From: Euperipatoides rowelli
Taxonomy: Eukaryota > Onychophora > Udeonychophora > Euonychophora > Peripatopsidae
Strand: one strand, 5' to 3'
NCBI GenBank assembly: GCA_003024985.2
Contig: PXIH01S0031303.1
Length of the DNA: 11,367 bases
Shown: piece after piece, positions 1-8,301 of the stretch
Numbering within the stretch: the stretch's first letter is position 1
How the letters are laid out: every line of letters begins with the position of its first letter
Notes under the pieces: model-generated
The model's database searches: none
What the model was told of the DNA's origin: nothing
What the model saw: only the letters and a program-made list of their open reading frames with translations
Made by a program: the position numbers and the translations under genes

Positions 1-491
1 CAACAATAAACGTCTTCCGCAAATAAGGGGTTAAACAACCTATAGAATAGAGGTGACAGTAGCCTACAGTATGTCTATTCTTGATTTGATCATTACAAAT
101 GATAGGCTACTCAATCTATTAAACATATATAGGCCTACCTACATATTATGGATTCATTTAGAAAAAATGATCATATGAAGATTAAATTTGATTATATTAT
201 GCGATATGGTGCCATTATCCCGCCATACTAGGTTCCAAGCCTTTGTTATTGAAAGCTGTATGGCTAGTACTTAGTTTTATTTTTATTATTGGTTATTTTA
301 TTTATTATTTGTAGTATAACGGGAGAAGAATCATGTATTAGTCAATTGGGTTGGAAGTTTTGAAGCAGTGGACGTATATTTTGAGTGATCAATCTTTGAT
401 TAAATTATTTGCGCATACAGGCATCATCACGTATTCAAAGCCCTCGTTAGTATCGTTCTGTGGATATTGTATATTTATGCATTTATGGTTT
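1..491. other. AT-rich non-coding DNA (probable SNX17 intron 1)
   Basis: I see no gene, RNA or complete transposon here. The stretch is AT-rich and contains short TAGCCTA-type words at 60-66, 103-110 (inverted) and 130-138, which recur through the window. If the SNX17-like exon at 8242-8301 has its second exon left of this window, this is intronic sequence of that gene; that is an inference from failing to find the exon. Confidence 0.4.
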
Positions 492-665
492 TCATTTTTT
501 TTCTTTTGGGAAATTATCCTGCCCTAACAAAAATTCTGGAATCGGCTTAGGATTTCTTTTGCTGAGCTGTTTATCGGGTGCTGATGACTTTTCTATTGCT
601 AACTTTCTTGGCAGTGTCTTGACAGCATGGTCAAAGATCCGTGGTTGATCACACTTGTCAATTGG
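492..665 (-). pseudogene. Possible degraded coding relic, unrecognised
   Basis: Read on the minus strand, this stretch is open for 57 codons and ends at a TGA at 494-492, but it has no initiating ATG. The peptide is hydrophilic and has a protein-like composition: it includes LPRKLAIEKSSAPDKQ, then a proline-rich KPIPEFLLG and a lysine-rich end. A second minus-strand frame that starts just upstream (VKSDDQLTSVINHG and onward) runs into the same region. That is what one frameshift in a former coding sequence would leave. An AG acceptor-like site (pyrimidine-containing TTTCAG) lies near 690 on this strand. The plus strand also has a 62-codon ATG frame over the same bases (460-648), so the coding strand is not settled. 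I do not recognise the protein. It could be a transposase or gene fragment, or chance. Confidence 0.25.
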
Positions 666-839
666 TCATCGGATTTAACGTTTTGACTGAAATGGTGATT
701 GCTAGTTGAATTCTGTTTGCCTAGGCTATGTTAATTGGATTTTTCTAAAACTTGTTAACACCTTGTTGATCAATTGAAATAATGTGTGGACGGTAGCCTA
801 TAGGCTAACTGGATTACATCAGGAAAGATATGGTTTCTG

Positions 840-1073
840 TAGTGACTATACTCCTTGGTGGTTTGTTGTAGAAAGTAGTACAAAATATTTTCCTATTACG
901 ATACACTTGAAATTATCACTATATAAAGTCCTAGCTTTAAAGGAAGGATATTATTATTATCCTTCCTTTAAAGCTAGGACTTTATATACAGTAGTGATAA
1001 TTTCAAGTGTATCGTAATAGGAAAATATTTTGTACTACTTTCTACAACAAGCCACCAAGGAGTATAGTCACTA
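840..1073. repeat. Long near-perfect inverted repeat A (about 111-bp arms, 7-nt loop)
   Basis: Bases 840-950 are the reverse complement of 958-1073. I can see only one base difference (G for A in the right arm at 1051, which would form a G-U pair in RNA) and one 5-base insertion in the right arm around 985-990. The unpaired centre is the 7 bases 951-957. A transcript from either strand would fold into a hairpin of roughly 110 base pairs. The near-identity of the arms implies a recent origin or ongoing arm-to-arm gene conversion. I see no transposase and no clear target-site duplication. It could be a foldback element, an inverted duplication, or an hpRNA-type locus that yields small RNAs; the sequence alone cannot decide. 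Confidence 0.9.
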
Positions 1074-1164
1074 TGGACTTTATTTACATGTTGATTCATT
1101 AAAATAAAAATTAAAGATAAAAGTAATAAGAAATATCCTTAATGGGTAGTCAAGCTTTCTGTGG

Positions 1165-1197
1165 CTGTCCGCCTTTTCTTTGGAATTTTGCGGACAG
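1165..1197. repeat. Short stem-loop beside inverted repeat B
   Basis: CTGTCCGC at 1165-1172 and GCGGACAG at 1190-1197 are exact reverse complements, separated by 17 bases. The GC-rich stem stands out from its AT-rich surroundings and lies 15 bases left of the large palindrome that begins at 1213. It may be the edge of the same mobile structure. No function is evident. Confidence 0.55.
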
Positions 1198-1212
1198 TCA
1201 TAAATTATTGGT

Positions 1213-1527
1213 TTTTAAATTACGGTACCTATCAAAATTATTTTTATCTTTAAACCAACCATCAATATTTACAGTATTTGTCTCAATAAAAAATTCATCA
1301 AGACATAATTTCCATTTTTAGAATTTAAATTATAAATGTTTGTATTTTCATGAATTAATAACTCGTACATACGAGTTATTAATTAATGAAAATAAAAACA
1401 TTTATAATTTAAATTCTAAAAATGGAAATTATGTCTTGATGAATTTTTTATTGACACAAATATTGTAAATATTGATGGTTGGTTTAAAGATAAAAATTAT
1501 TTCGAGATAGGTACCGTAAATTTAAAG
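1213..1527. repeat. Long near-perfect inverted repeat B (about 155-bp arms, 2-nt centre)
   Basis: Bases 1213-1367 match the reverse complement of 1370-1527 with about five substitutions and a 2-base length difference near the outer end. The shared outer sequence contains GATAGGTACCGTAA. The centre is only two bases, so this is practically a perfect palindrome of about 315 bp and could extrude as a cruciform or form a very long RNA hairpin. The right arm reads in frame into the LINE relic that follows (open from 1420 to 1665), so the palindrome appears to be an inverted duplication of a piece of that retrotransposon, not an independent element. Left-arm differences such as FDRYRN in place of FEIGTV show the two copies have diverged slightly. 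Confidence 0.9.
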
Positions 1528-3119
1528 CTTACGAATTCAAGTGAGAAAATTATTAAGTTGTTCCAAATTTTTTTAAAAAAAGATAACTTAATAAGATTAA
1601 AATGGATGAATACAGAAGTTAAATCATTGATTAAAAGAATAAAAATATTTTATTTAGAAGTTATATAAAGCATAGAAATATTGATTTATTTATAAAATAT
1701 AAAAAATAAATAAACTTGGTTTCTATGAAATTAAAAAGAGCGAAGAACATATGAATCCAACATAAAATATTAAAAAAAATAGAAATGTAGCCTATTATTT
1801 AATCATATTAGAGTTAATAAAAAGCCTAATAATAGACAATTAAATTTAATAAAAAAAGGATATTATTACTCATGATTCAATATATCTGAAGAGTTTTGTA
1901 ATTATTTTGCAAAATTTTCATATGATGTTTCAATACAAAAAAAAAAACGATTTGAGATTCACAAATGAGATTGAATTTTGATGTTAATTATAATAGGGTA
2001 ATAAATGTTAACTTAAAAAATGCATTTACTACAGCTAATGACAATTTGCCTTATTACATAATCAAAAATAAATGAGGACATCTTTGAAGTCTTCATTGTG
2101 AAAATAGTTAAAATATCATTGGAATATGGTTTTATTCCTACTTCTTGGAAGACCAGAACTTATATCACAACCATAATGAGATAAGTTGTTAGTAGAATCT
2201 TTCAGACCTACTGCGAACATTGCTGCTATTGTATCAGAAAATAAAATTTTGACTAATAATAATCAACATTTTCGGTGCAACTTCTCAACACTAATTTATT
2301 TAGGTTTCTGACTGATGTTACCATTAGTAGCTTATTGAAAATAGATGTTTGGATATGGTATATTGATCTTTCAAATGCATGTATTAAATGATTTTCCAAG
2401 TTTTGATAATTGAAAAACAATATTATCACAATACAATATCTGCACCCTTTTTAAACTTATCTTTCCAAGTAAGTTACTAAAAAATAGCCATTAACCGTAA
2501 TTCTATTTCTTCATTCATAATGTTTATATCCATCCAAGATCCTAATACCACAAATTTAATTTTTTAATCTCTAAATATATAATTTGTTCATCTTATTTCT
2601 AAGAGAATTGACATTTGTCAGTAAACAATTATTTTTATTATCCATATAATAATGATTTAATTGCTAGCTATCTTTATTTTTTGTCATCAAAATTCTACCA
2701 TATTTTGATGTTATAGCCCAGGCTATTTGTGGTTTTTGTATCTTTTACCATTAATCAGTTTTGCAGATTCTCTAAAAAGATTTATAGTTTATATTATAAA
2801 AGTTATATATAGGTTAACTAAAATTTAAAAAATTTCTCCACCATTTGTAAGAAAAATAAGAGGTGACTTGATTTTCATATATTAAAGAATAAGGGAAACC
2901 AATTTTTTATTTTAAACCTAAGAACTAATACTAGACGTCACCACAAACAATCTTTGTAGAACACTGATGCATGACTAGAAAAAGTTGTAGCTTATGGTAT
3001 TTTTTAGAAATATAAATGTTTTGAATGAACTACCATTTGAAATAATATCTGTAAATTCATTGGTAATACATTTAAAAAACTTATATGAATATTTATATTG
3101 TATTTTTCATGATAATTAG
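1420..3119 (+). mobile_element. Decayed non-LTR retrotransposon (LINE), endonuclease end to C-terminus
   Basis: Pieces of a LINE ORF2 follow one another in the expected order on the plus strand, broken by many stops and frameshifts. First, 1420-1665 is open for 82 codons. It contains CLDEFF, resembling the distal part of an AP-like endonuclease, then KWMNTEVKSLIKRIK, which matches the W-(M/F)-x-x-E-(L/V) start of the linker before the reverse transcriptase. It continues in another frame from 1671 (FIKYKK, then KLKRAKNI). Second, 2122-2179 reads EYGFIPTSWKTRTY, the G-x-x-P-x-x-W-K motif at the start of the RT domain. Third, 2195-2391 gives SFRP, NNNQHFRCNFST and then, after a frameshift, FLTDVTISS and YIDLSNA (the IDLSKAFD motif, without its final aspartate). 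Fourth, 3006-3119 gives NELPFEIISVNS and LKNLYEYL, a typical LINE C-terminal end. The clade (Jockey/CR1/RTE-like) cannot be fixed by eye. The YxDD block was not found, and 2400-2870 is too decayed to read. It is not functional. Confidence 0.75.
2400..2900. other. AT-rich stretch inside the LINE relic, mostly unreadable
   Basis: This should correspond to the later reverse transcriptase and thumb region, given the recognisable LINE blocks on both sides. The only hint I see is an LQIL-stop-K sequence near 2761-2790, resembling the LQ-x-LQ-K helix downstream of the RT in such elements. Everything else is too diverged to assign, and the catalytic YxDD motif is not visible. Confidence 0.3.
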
Positions 3120-3313
3120 TTGGGATATTGATTTATTAATATGTAGCCTAATATATTTGTATTATGAGTGCTTGCTCTATGTAAGGATTAATTTTTGATT
3201 TATTTATTTTTATTTAAACGGATTTTAGAAATGTATTAGCCATCCATGTAAGAGTCATTTTTGACTTATGTAGCCTATTTAAAATAGATAAACTGTTCTG
3301 GGATAACCACATA

Positions 3314-3330
3314 TTTTTTTTTTTTTTTTT
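3314..3330 (-). other. Poly-A tract (17 A on minus strand) ending the minus-strand pseudogene
   Basis: Seventeen T residues on the plus strand are an A17 run on the minus strand. It lies 18 bases after the last stop codon (3351-3349) of the degraded minus-strand coding region. This arrangement is typical of the 3' end of a reverse-transcribed mRNA. No canonical AATAAA is visible in the short gap, only ATAAAC, so the tail could also belong to a LINE-mobilised transcript that ended early or be a chance homopolymer. Confidence 0.5.
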
Positions 3331-3348
3331 ACAATAGAATTATGTTTA

Positions 3349-4138
3349 TCATGTACCATTATCGTCTCCATTAGTATTAGAAATCACACTAATTTTCTTA
3401 TTTTTAATTTTTTTTTTCATCATTTTTAAAATCAAATAAAAATCTGATATTCTTAGTCAATTCAAATAACTATCACAATTAATATATTTTTTATCAATAC
3501 TCTCTAGACAAATATAGGCCTACTTTGTTGTTCACTCAATATAATGGTCTCCTATATACCAACAGATTTATTTTCTATAATTTCCGATGGATGATCAATA
3601 CAATCCAGAATAACAAATTATTCAAATTGATCATTCACTGTACCCAACACTTCATTTAAATCACACAATTTAACTTCATTTAAATATATCAACTTAAAAT
3701 CTATACGGTTTTGTAAAGAATCACATTTTGTTAATTTGACAGTAATGATTTTAAAATTTGTTTCTTCATACCGATAATCCAAAACAAAGAATATTTGATC
3801 TTCTAATCCACAAGAACCCCGCTCAAAATGTCAATGAGTCAATATATCAAACCCATATTCAGAGATTTTTTATATCTTCATGACAAAACCCTTCATACAT
3901 CATCAAAAATTAAATCAATTATCCGCTATACTTTAGAATCCAGTTGCCTATTAGAATCAAATGACATATTTCCTATTACTATTTACTATGTTTTGTTGTC
4001 ATTATTTAAATTATAGCTTATTCTATTCAGTTTTCCAATGAATGGTCTCATGAAGTTAGCCTACTCTCTTGTCATTCTAAACTAATATAAACGGTTAAAA
4101 TAGTCAAAATAGGACTTAACATAATAAGTTCTGAAGAT
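3349..4138 (-). pseudogene. Unrecognised broken coding region with a poly-A end (probable retrocopy)
   Basis: On the minus strand, about 790 bases read as one former coding sequence in three successive frames. The first frame (from 4138) includes RTYYVKSYFDYFNRLY, NFMRPFIGKLNRISYNLNN and RIIDLIFDD, with several stops between them. A shift near 3880 leads to EGFCHEDIKNL, and another to SEYGFDILTH. There follows a stretch of about 70 codons without a stop (about 3833-3626), including CGLEDQIFFVLDYRYEETN, VKLTKCDSLQNRIDFKLIYL and NEVKLCDLNEVLG. It continues after a TAA as FVILDCIDHPSEIIENK. A third frame gives ESIDKKYINCDSYLN and ends NTNGDDNGT at the TGA at 3351-3349. Tyrosine-, aspartate- and leucine-rich alternation like this is not expected of random AT-rich DNA. 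I do not recognise the family. The absence of visible introns and the A17 tract 18 bases downstream suggest retroposition. A gene fragment of host, transposon or other origin remains possible. Confidence 0.5.
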
Positions 4139-5149
4139 TCAATCTTTAGCTTTGTTGGTCATTAGCATATTTTTTTCCCTTCATTTTATTGTTTATTGTC
4201 AAGAAAGTGGGGTTCTCATCCACGTATGGTCTCGTGTACCCCTCAAATTTGTCATTAAACACTTGAACTGGAACTAAACCATTTGTCTGTTTCATTAGTA
4301 GGCTATTGTTTCAAACTTTTAACCTTGCTTGGAAGGTGCAATTTGGTTTTTAAAATGGACAACAAAAAAATTATCATTGCTTATAACCTACTGTAAACTT
4401 TTAGCTGTAGATAAAGGGATTAATTGGCATGTTAAAAATTGAGTGGTGAGAATAAAACAAACATGGTGATGTCAGAGTCAGATCTACGGTGGAGGGGGGC
4501 AATCGCTCCTGGTGTCACATCTTGGGGGCAGAAAAATGGACATCGCAATTAAAAAATATATACCTACTGTATTAAGTTCTTGATTTTAAGAAATAAAAAT
4601 GTGTGGCCAAGGAGCTCAAGCAAAAATGTAGGTAGTTAATATACTGTAATTTGACCATCTTAATATGAGCGTGAAGTAACGATTAAAGGTTATCAAAATG
4701 TTTGTACAAAAAAAAAGTTTATCAAAATATTTGGTTGGGGATGACACCCGTAGAAATTGAAAGATGGCAGAAGCCATTTGCAATCCATATTATGAATTTC
4801 TTGTTTATGATATTGTAGAATTCATTAATTACGATTATTCTCTACAGGAAGCATTACAGGAGTCCTTATCATCAAGTACTCGTGAAGTGTTTTAGTAATT
4901 ATCTATTGTCTGTGAAATATTCTCAGATACAGACACAATGTTTTTATGCATTTCATTCATCGCTGTTATAATTTCAACTTTGCTTGCATCAGAATTATTT
5001 ATGTTAACTATTTTATTATGATCAAGACTTTGGCTGCTTGCGATCTGTTGTGTTTATCTTTGAAAGATTAACCTGTCATGCGTCTATTAAATTAAATACT
5101 CACGAGATAAGGTACAAATAAACTAAACCAAAATCAATATAGCCTAATC
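4139..5149. other. AT-rich DNA with fragments resembling transposon ends
   Basis: No gene is visible. Two short pieces look out of place. One is 4207-4221 (GTGGGGTTCTCATCC), which resembles the CAGTGGTTCTCAACC terminus of hAT elements but has no partner end that I could find. The other is 4481-4530, a G-rich segment with a run of six G that resembles eroded DNA-transposon ends. A G-rich motif with GATGACACCCG near 4738-4752 may be a distant inverted counterpart of the TGGTGTCACATC at 4510-4521, but the match is too short to call an element. Confidence 0.35.
5142..5149. repeat. Left target-site duplication of the hAT-type element
   Basis: GCCTAATC at 5142-5149 and GCCTAATG at 5610-5617 flank the element and match at seven of eight positions. 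Eight-base target duplications are the hallmark of hAT transposase insertion. Confidence 0.7.
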
Positions 5150-5609
5150 CAGGGTTTCTTAGCCTTTTTGAGTCATGATCCTAATTGGAGTAATAGTTTT
5201 GGTTTAGCAACCCAAATATAATTCCTGACAGCAAGTACATCAAATACATTTGGTGTATAGAAAACGACTGATTCCCTTACAATGACATGAGAGTCTAGAA
5301 ACTGGAAGGCCTAAGTCCCATTTAGTCAAATGATCAAGACGGATAACAGCCTTAATTTCTTTATTTACAGTCCTAACCTTACCTTACTGTGAACCCTAAC
5401 TCCAACTATGTGTGAAATCCACTAATGTCCCAACCCTATGATAATCTAGATATCGATAATTTTGACACAACTTCTGTAAGCCCTTCCTGTAATGATGAAA
5501 ATACTTACGCAAATGTTAAAATATTATTTTTGTTGGAAATATTTTGCGACCCATGAAATAAGCCAAGTGACCCAAATTTGGATCGTGACCCATAGGTTAA
5601 AAAACCTTG
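5150..5609. mobile_element. Non-autonomous hAT-type transposon (460 bp)
   Basis: The left end (CAGGGTTTCTTAGCC followed by GAGTCATGATCC) and the reverse complement of the right end (CAAGGTTTTTTAACC followed by GGGTCACGATCC) form imperfect terminal inverted repeats of about 30 bp. Both resemble the well-known hAT terminus CAGTGGTTCTCAACC...GGGTCGTGACC. The right subterminal region also carries GGGTCGCAAAATATTTCC on the minus strand, another sequence common inside hAT ends. Eight-base flanking duplications (GCCTAATC/GCCTAATG) support a real insertion. There is no transposase reading frame inside, so the copy must have been moved by a transposase encoded elsewhere. The interior contains GAACCCTAACTCCAACT at 5391-5407, which recurs near 9353 and, inverted, near 9491. 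Confidence 0.78.
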
Positions 5610-5617
5610 GCCTAATG
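5610..5617. repeat. Right target-site duplication of the hAT-type element
   Basis: GCCTAATG directly follows the right terminal repeat and matches the left copy except at the last base. Confidence 0.7.
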
Positions 5618-6219
5618 AATGGGAAAATATAATGACAAACACACATCTAAAGGAAGCTAGGAAGACATGGTAAAATGGTTTATGGGTAGATTTGATTAGA
5701 TTTGGGAGAAAAATTAGTTCTGAGAATTCTAGCCATTCAAACGCTCAACGTAAGTTGTTGAACTTCATGATGTTTCGTATGATAGATTGGATATTCTGTT
5801 GACACATGACATAGTAAACTGACAGAAAGGAATATAAGGGAAGACATATTTTTTATTTAAGCAGATAGTAATACTGAATAATAATAAATATTATAAATTA
5901 TAAGATAAATTATACTAGGTATCAACCGTTGAAACTGGAACAGACAAAATTGAGATTGATACATTGTTTTATTGCTAATCGAGCAGTGGACAGATGGAAT
6001 TGTTTGCCCCATTCACTGATAGTGTAGCTCATTAAACTAATTTAAAAATAGACTGGACGACCATATAAAAAGTGTGAAATATTATAGAAGAAATTAGGGT
6101 GTAAAAGTCCTAGACTTTCTCCACCCATATCAATAATTTAACTTCTCATATGTCGTGAAAAGTAGCCTATATATTTAAAAGTAGAAAAGTCAATAAAGAG
6201 GTTATTGTTTTTTGTTATT
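5618..6219. other. AT-rich non-coding DNA
   Basis: I see no gene, repeat pair or structured RNA in this stretch. It is interrupted by stops in all six frames and has no splice-flanked coding-like segment that I can recognise. Confidence 0.4.
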
Positions 6220-6560
6220 AGGATCAGAACCCCCAAATCCTAAATGGGGCTCCCAGAACTGTAAATCCAGTTGTGGCTCTTACATATTTTTGATAAGCTT
6301 CTACTTGTTTGTGTTTATTATTATATAGACGTTTTGTTTACCTTTGACAGACCGCAAGCCACTTGTGCATGAAGATTTTTTGGACATTTTATTGAACTTT
6401 GCTTTGCTTAGGGGCCCCTTATCTAAGCCTCCCCCCCCCCCCTCATCATTCCTGGGCTCCTAGCCATAACTTTGTGGTTTCATGTGTAGTTTCTTCAAAC
6501 ACACACCCCTCTTGGCCCAGGGCCTTTGGACTACATCCCCTTACAACTTGTATGTGGCGC
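6220..6560. repeat. GC-richer repeat-like block with a C12 run
   Basis: Base composition changes abruptly here relative to both flanks. The block holds CCCCC at 6230-6234, the palindrome AGGGGCCCCT at 6410-6419, a run of twelve C at 6431-6442, a short CA-rich tract near 6500 and GGCGCC at 6557-6562. There is no open frame of note and I found no matching terminal repeats. It looks like an old transposon or SINE-like fragment inserted into AT-rich intron, but this is inferred from composition only. Confidence 0.35.
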
Positions 6561-8241
6561 CCTAAATAGGACTAATTCTTTACAAAAATCTAAATACAGA
6601 AAAATAAATTAAGGTATATGCAATCAAAATTTATCCATTTTAAGATATATTTTATAGTTGTTTTAAAAATATAAATAATAATTTTATTAGTAAACATTTG
6701 AAATTGTAAACAACGTTTTTATTTAAACATCATGCATTATTCCAAAGCAATTAATTAAATTTGTTGGATCAATTTTAAAATATTGTTTTTAAAAATAAAC
6801 AGAGAAACTTTAAATGAATTATGCTAAACAAATTTCTTAAATCAATTAAGAAAATTGTTATATTTTTTAAAAAATTACATCACAACATAAAAATTAGATT
6901 AAAATAAATTCTTACATTTTTTATAATATGCAAACATTATAGAAGAAATATTGTTCTTGCTTATTTATTAATTCCAGTACAGTATTCTTATAATTATTTT
7001 TTAAATATCTACTTTTTGTCTTTTTAAATACAGTATAATGTAACCAAGCTATTTTGAACATGCATCTTAATAGTTAAAGGTAAAACACAAATCAAGGTAG
7101 ATAAATCAATTTCACAAATTAAATGCTGGAGAACATAACAAGGCATAGAGGGCAAAGGTCACTATAACAATAACAAACATATGAGGCAACTTCCCGAAGT
7201 TTATATTTGTATGGAATAAATTTAAAAGAAATTATATCAAATCGTAAACAAAATCAAAACACAAAATTTATATTTTTAAAAAAAATTGAGTTATAGCCTA
7301 TTAAATATATAGACTACTGTATATATTTTTTTGTATAGCCGGTAGTTAGGCTATATACAGTGTATTATAAAGCAAATCTTACATACTGTAAATTATATTT
7401 AAGATTCGTACTCAACTGAATATACTTCAATGAAATACTTTACTATAAGTAGCCTACACCCAATGGACTTTAATACTCGTATAAAAATTAAGGTCATTTG
7501 TAGGGGAAATTACAAATCAATTTCGCTCCTGGCCAACAGGATAATATTCCGACCGTCTTCCACAAAGGATCTCCAACCTATTAATCAATAAGCTATTTTA
7601 TTTTTGTTAATACTTTTTCAAAAATGTACATTTATTTTTTTATAAAAATAACTTAATAGGCAAATATGAAGCTTAATATAAATAATGCCTAAATAATAAC
7701 AGAAAACGATTACAAATAAAAATAAGTGAGTGCTCATTACGTCCCGTGGCACCGCTAGGTTCTGTGATTACAAAAAAAAAAATGTAACCTCTAAAAAAAA
7801 ATCTTACGTAATTATACAGTCGACAGAAATTTATATTAAAATGGGGATTAGATATGTATTTCATTAATTATATAATGAAACTATGGTTTACAAATCAATG
7901 CAGGGTCTATTTTATCGATAAGTTCATCGTGAATGACTGACCACGAGTTTCTCGAAATGTTGTGTTTCTTACAACCTATTATAAACAAACAAAAAGGAAT
8001 AAATCAGGAAATATCTAACCTTTTAAAACAAAAAACATCACATTAAATCTAAAACAGACAAATCTGGCAAAATAACGTAATTATACGACTACTAGATCTG
8101 TTTGTCTGCAGAATGACTGTAACCTATGACTTAGGAAGATACGTTATCGGCCTGAATGCCAACGTAAGCGGCTGATTATTGACTAACCTGATCTTGCAAG
8201 TAAAGTTGACATGCTAAAGAAAAAGTTTCCAAACTACTTAC
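6561..8241. other. AT-rich intronic DNA 3' of SNX17 exon 1 (minus-strand sense)
   Basis: No coding segment resembling the PX domain that should follow SNX17 exon 1 is visible on the minus strand here, so intron 1 probably runs through this whole stretch and further left. A nested hairpin lies at 7316-7361: ACTGTATATA and TATATACAGT form the outer stem and TATAGCC/GGCTATA the inner stem. The 12-mer ACGTAATTATAC occurs twice, at 7806-7817 and 8075-8086. Nearer the exon (8100-8240) composition becomes more balanced. A 63-codon minus-strand frame at 7673-7864 is lysine/phenylalanine low-complexity and not credible as a gene. Confidence 0.45.
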
Positions 8242-8301
8242 CACATATGATGAGCTATTTTCGTCTTTAAACTCCTGTGTGTCTGGTATTGAGAAATGCA
8301 T
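8242..8301 (-). CDS. SNX17: Sorting nexin 17 homologue, first coding exon (partial gene)
   Basis: The minus-strand ATG at 8301-8299 opens a 20-codon exon, MHFSIPDTQEFKDENSSSYV, followed directly by the donor GTAAGT (8241-8236). The start MHFSIP(D/E)T is the conserved beginning of SNX17, whose vertebrate form begins MHFSIPET and has SAYV just before the PX-domain core; here the exon ends SSYV at the same place. The exon ends in phase 0. SNX17 is an endosomal PX-FERM sorting nexin that binds PI3P and recycles NPxY-motif cargo such as LDL-receptor relatives and integrins; here only the N-terminal edge of the PX domain is present. The ATG has A at -3, a good start context. Exon 2 (YNIH...NG...VRY) was not found leftwards, so it probably lies outside the window. 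The first exon sits head-to-head with AK2. Related SNX27/SNX31 start differently, so SNX17 is the best call. Confidence 0.86.

Noticed and set aside
784-1017. 77-codon plus-strand frame beginning MWTVAYRLTG
   Set aside because: It runs straight through both arms and the loop of inverted repeat A, so its second half is only the antisense of its first half; no protein-like motif.
1213-1527. Inverted repeat B as a microRNA precursor
   Set aside because: Arms of ~155 bp with a 2-base centre are far too long and too perfect for a canonical pre-miRNA; hpRNA or an inverted duplication fits better.
3828-4016. 62-codon plus-strand frame
   Set aside because: It is the antisense shadow of the minus-strand pseudogene, whose reading frames continue far beyond it on both sides.
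7673-7864. 63-codon minus-strand frame rich in F, Y and I
   Set aside because: Low-complexity AT-driven composition, no motif, and no splice or promoter context.
7870-7980. Possible SNX17 exon 2 on the minus strand (more balanced composition)
   Set aside because: No frame gives the expected PX-domain sequence (YNIH..NG...VRY).
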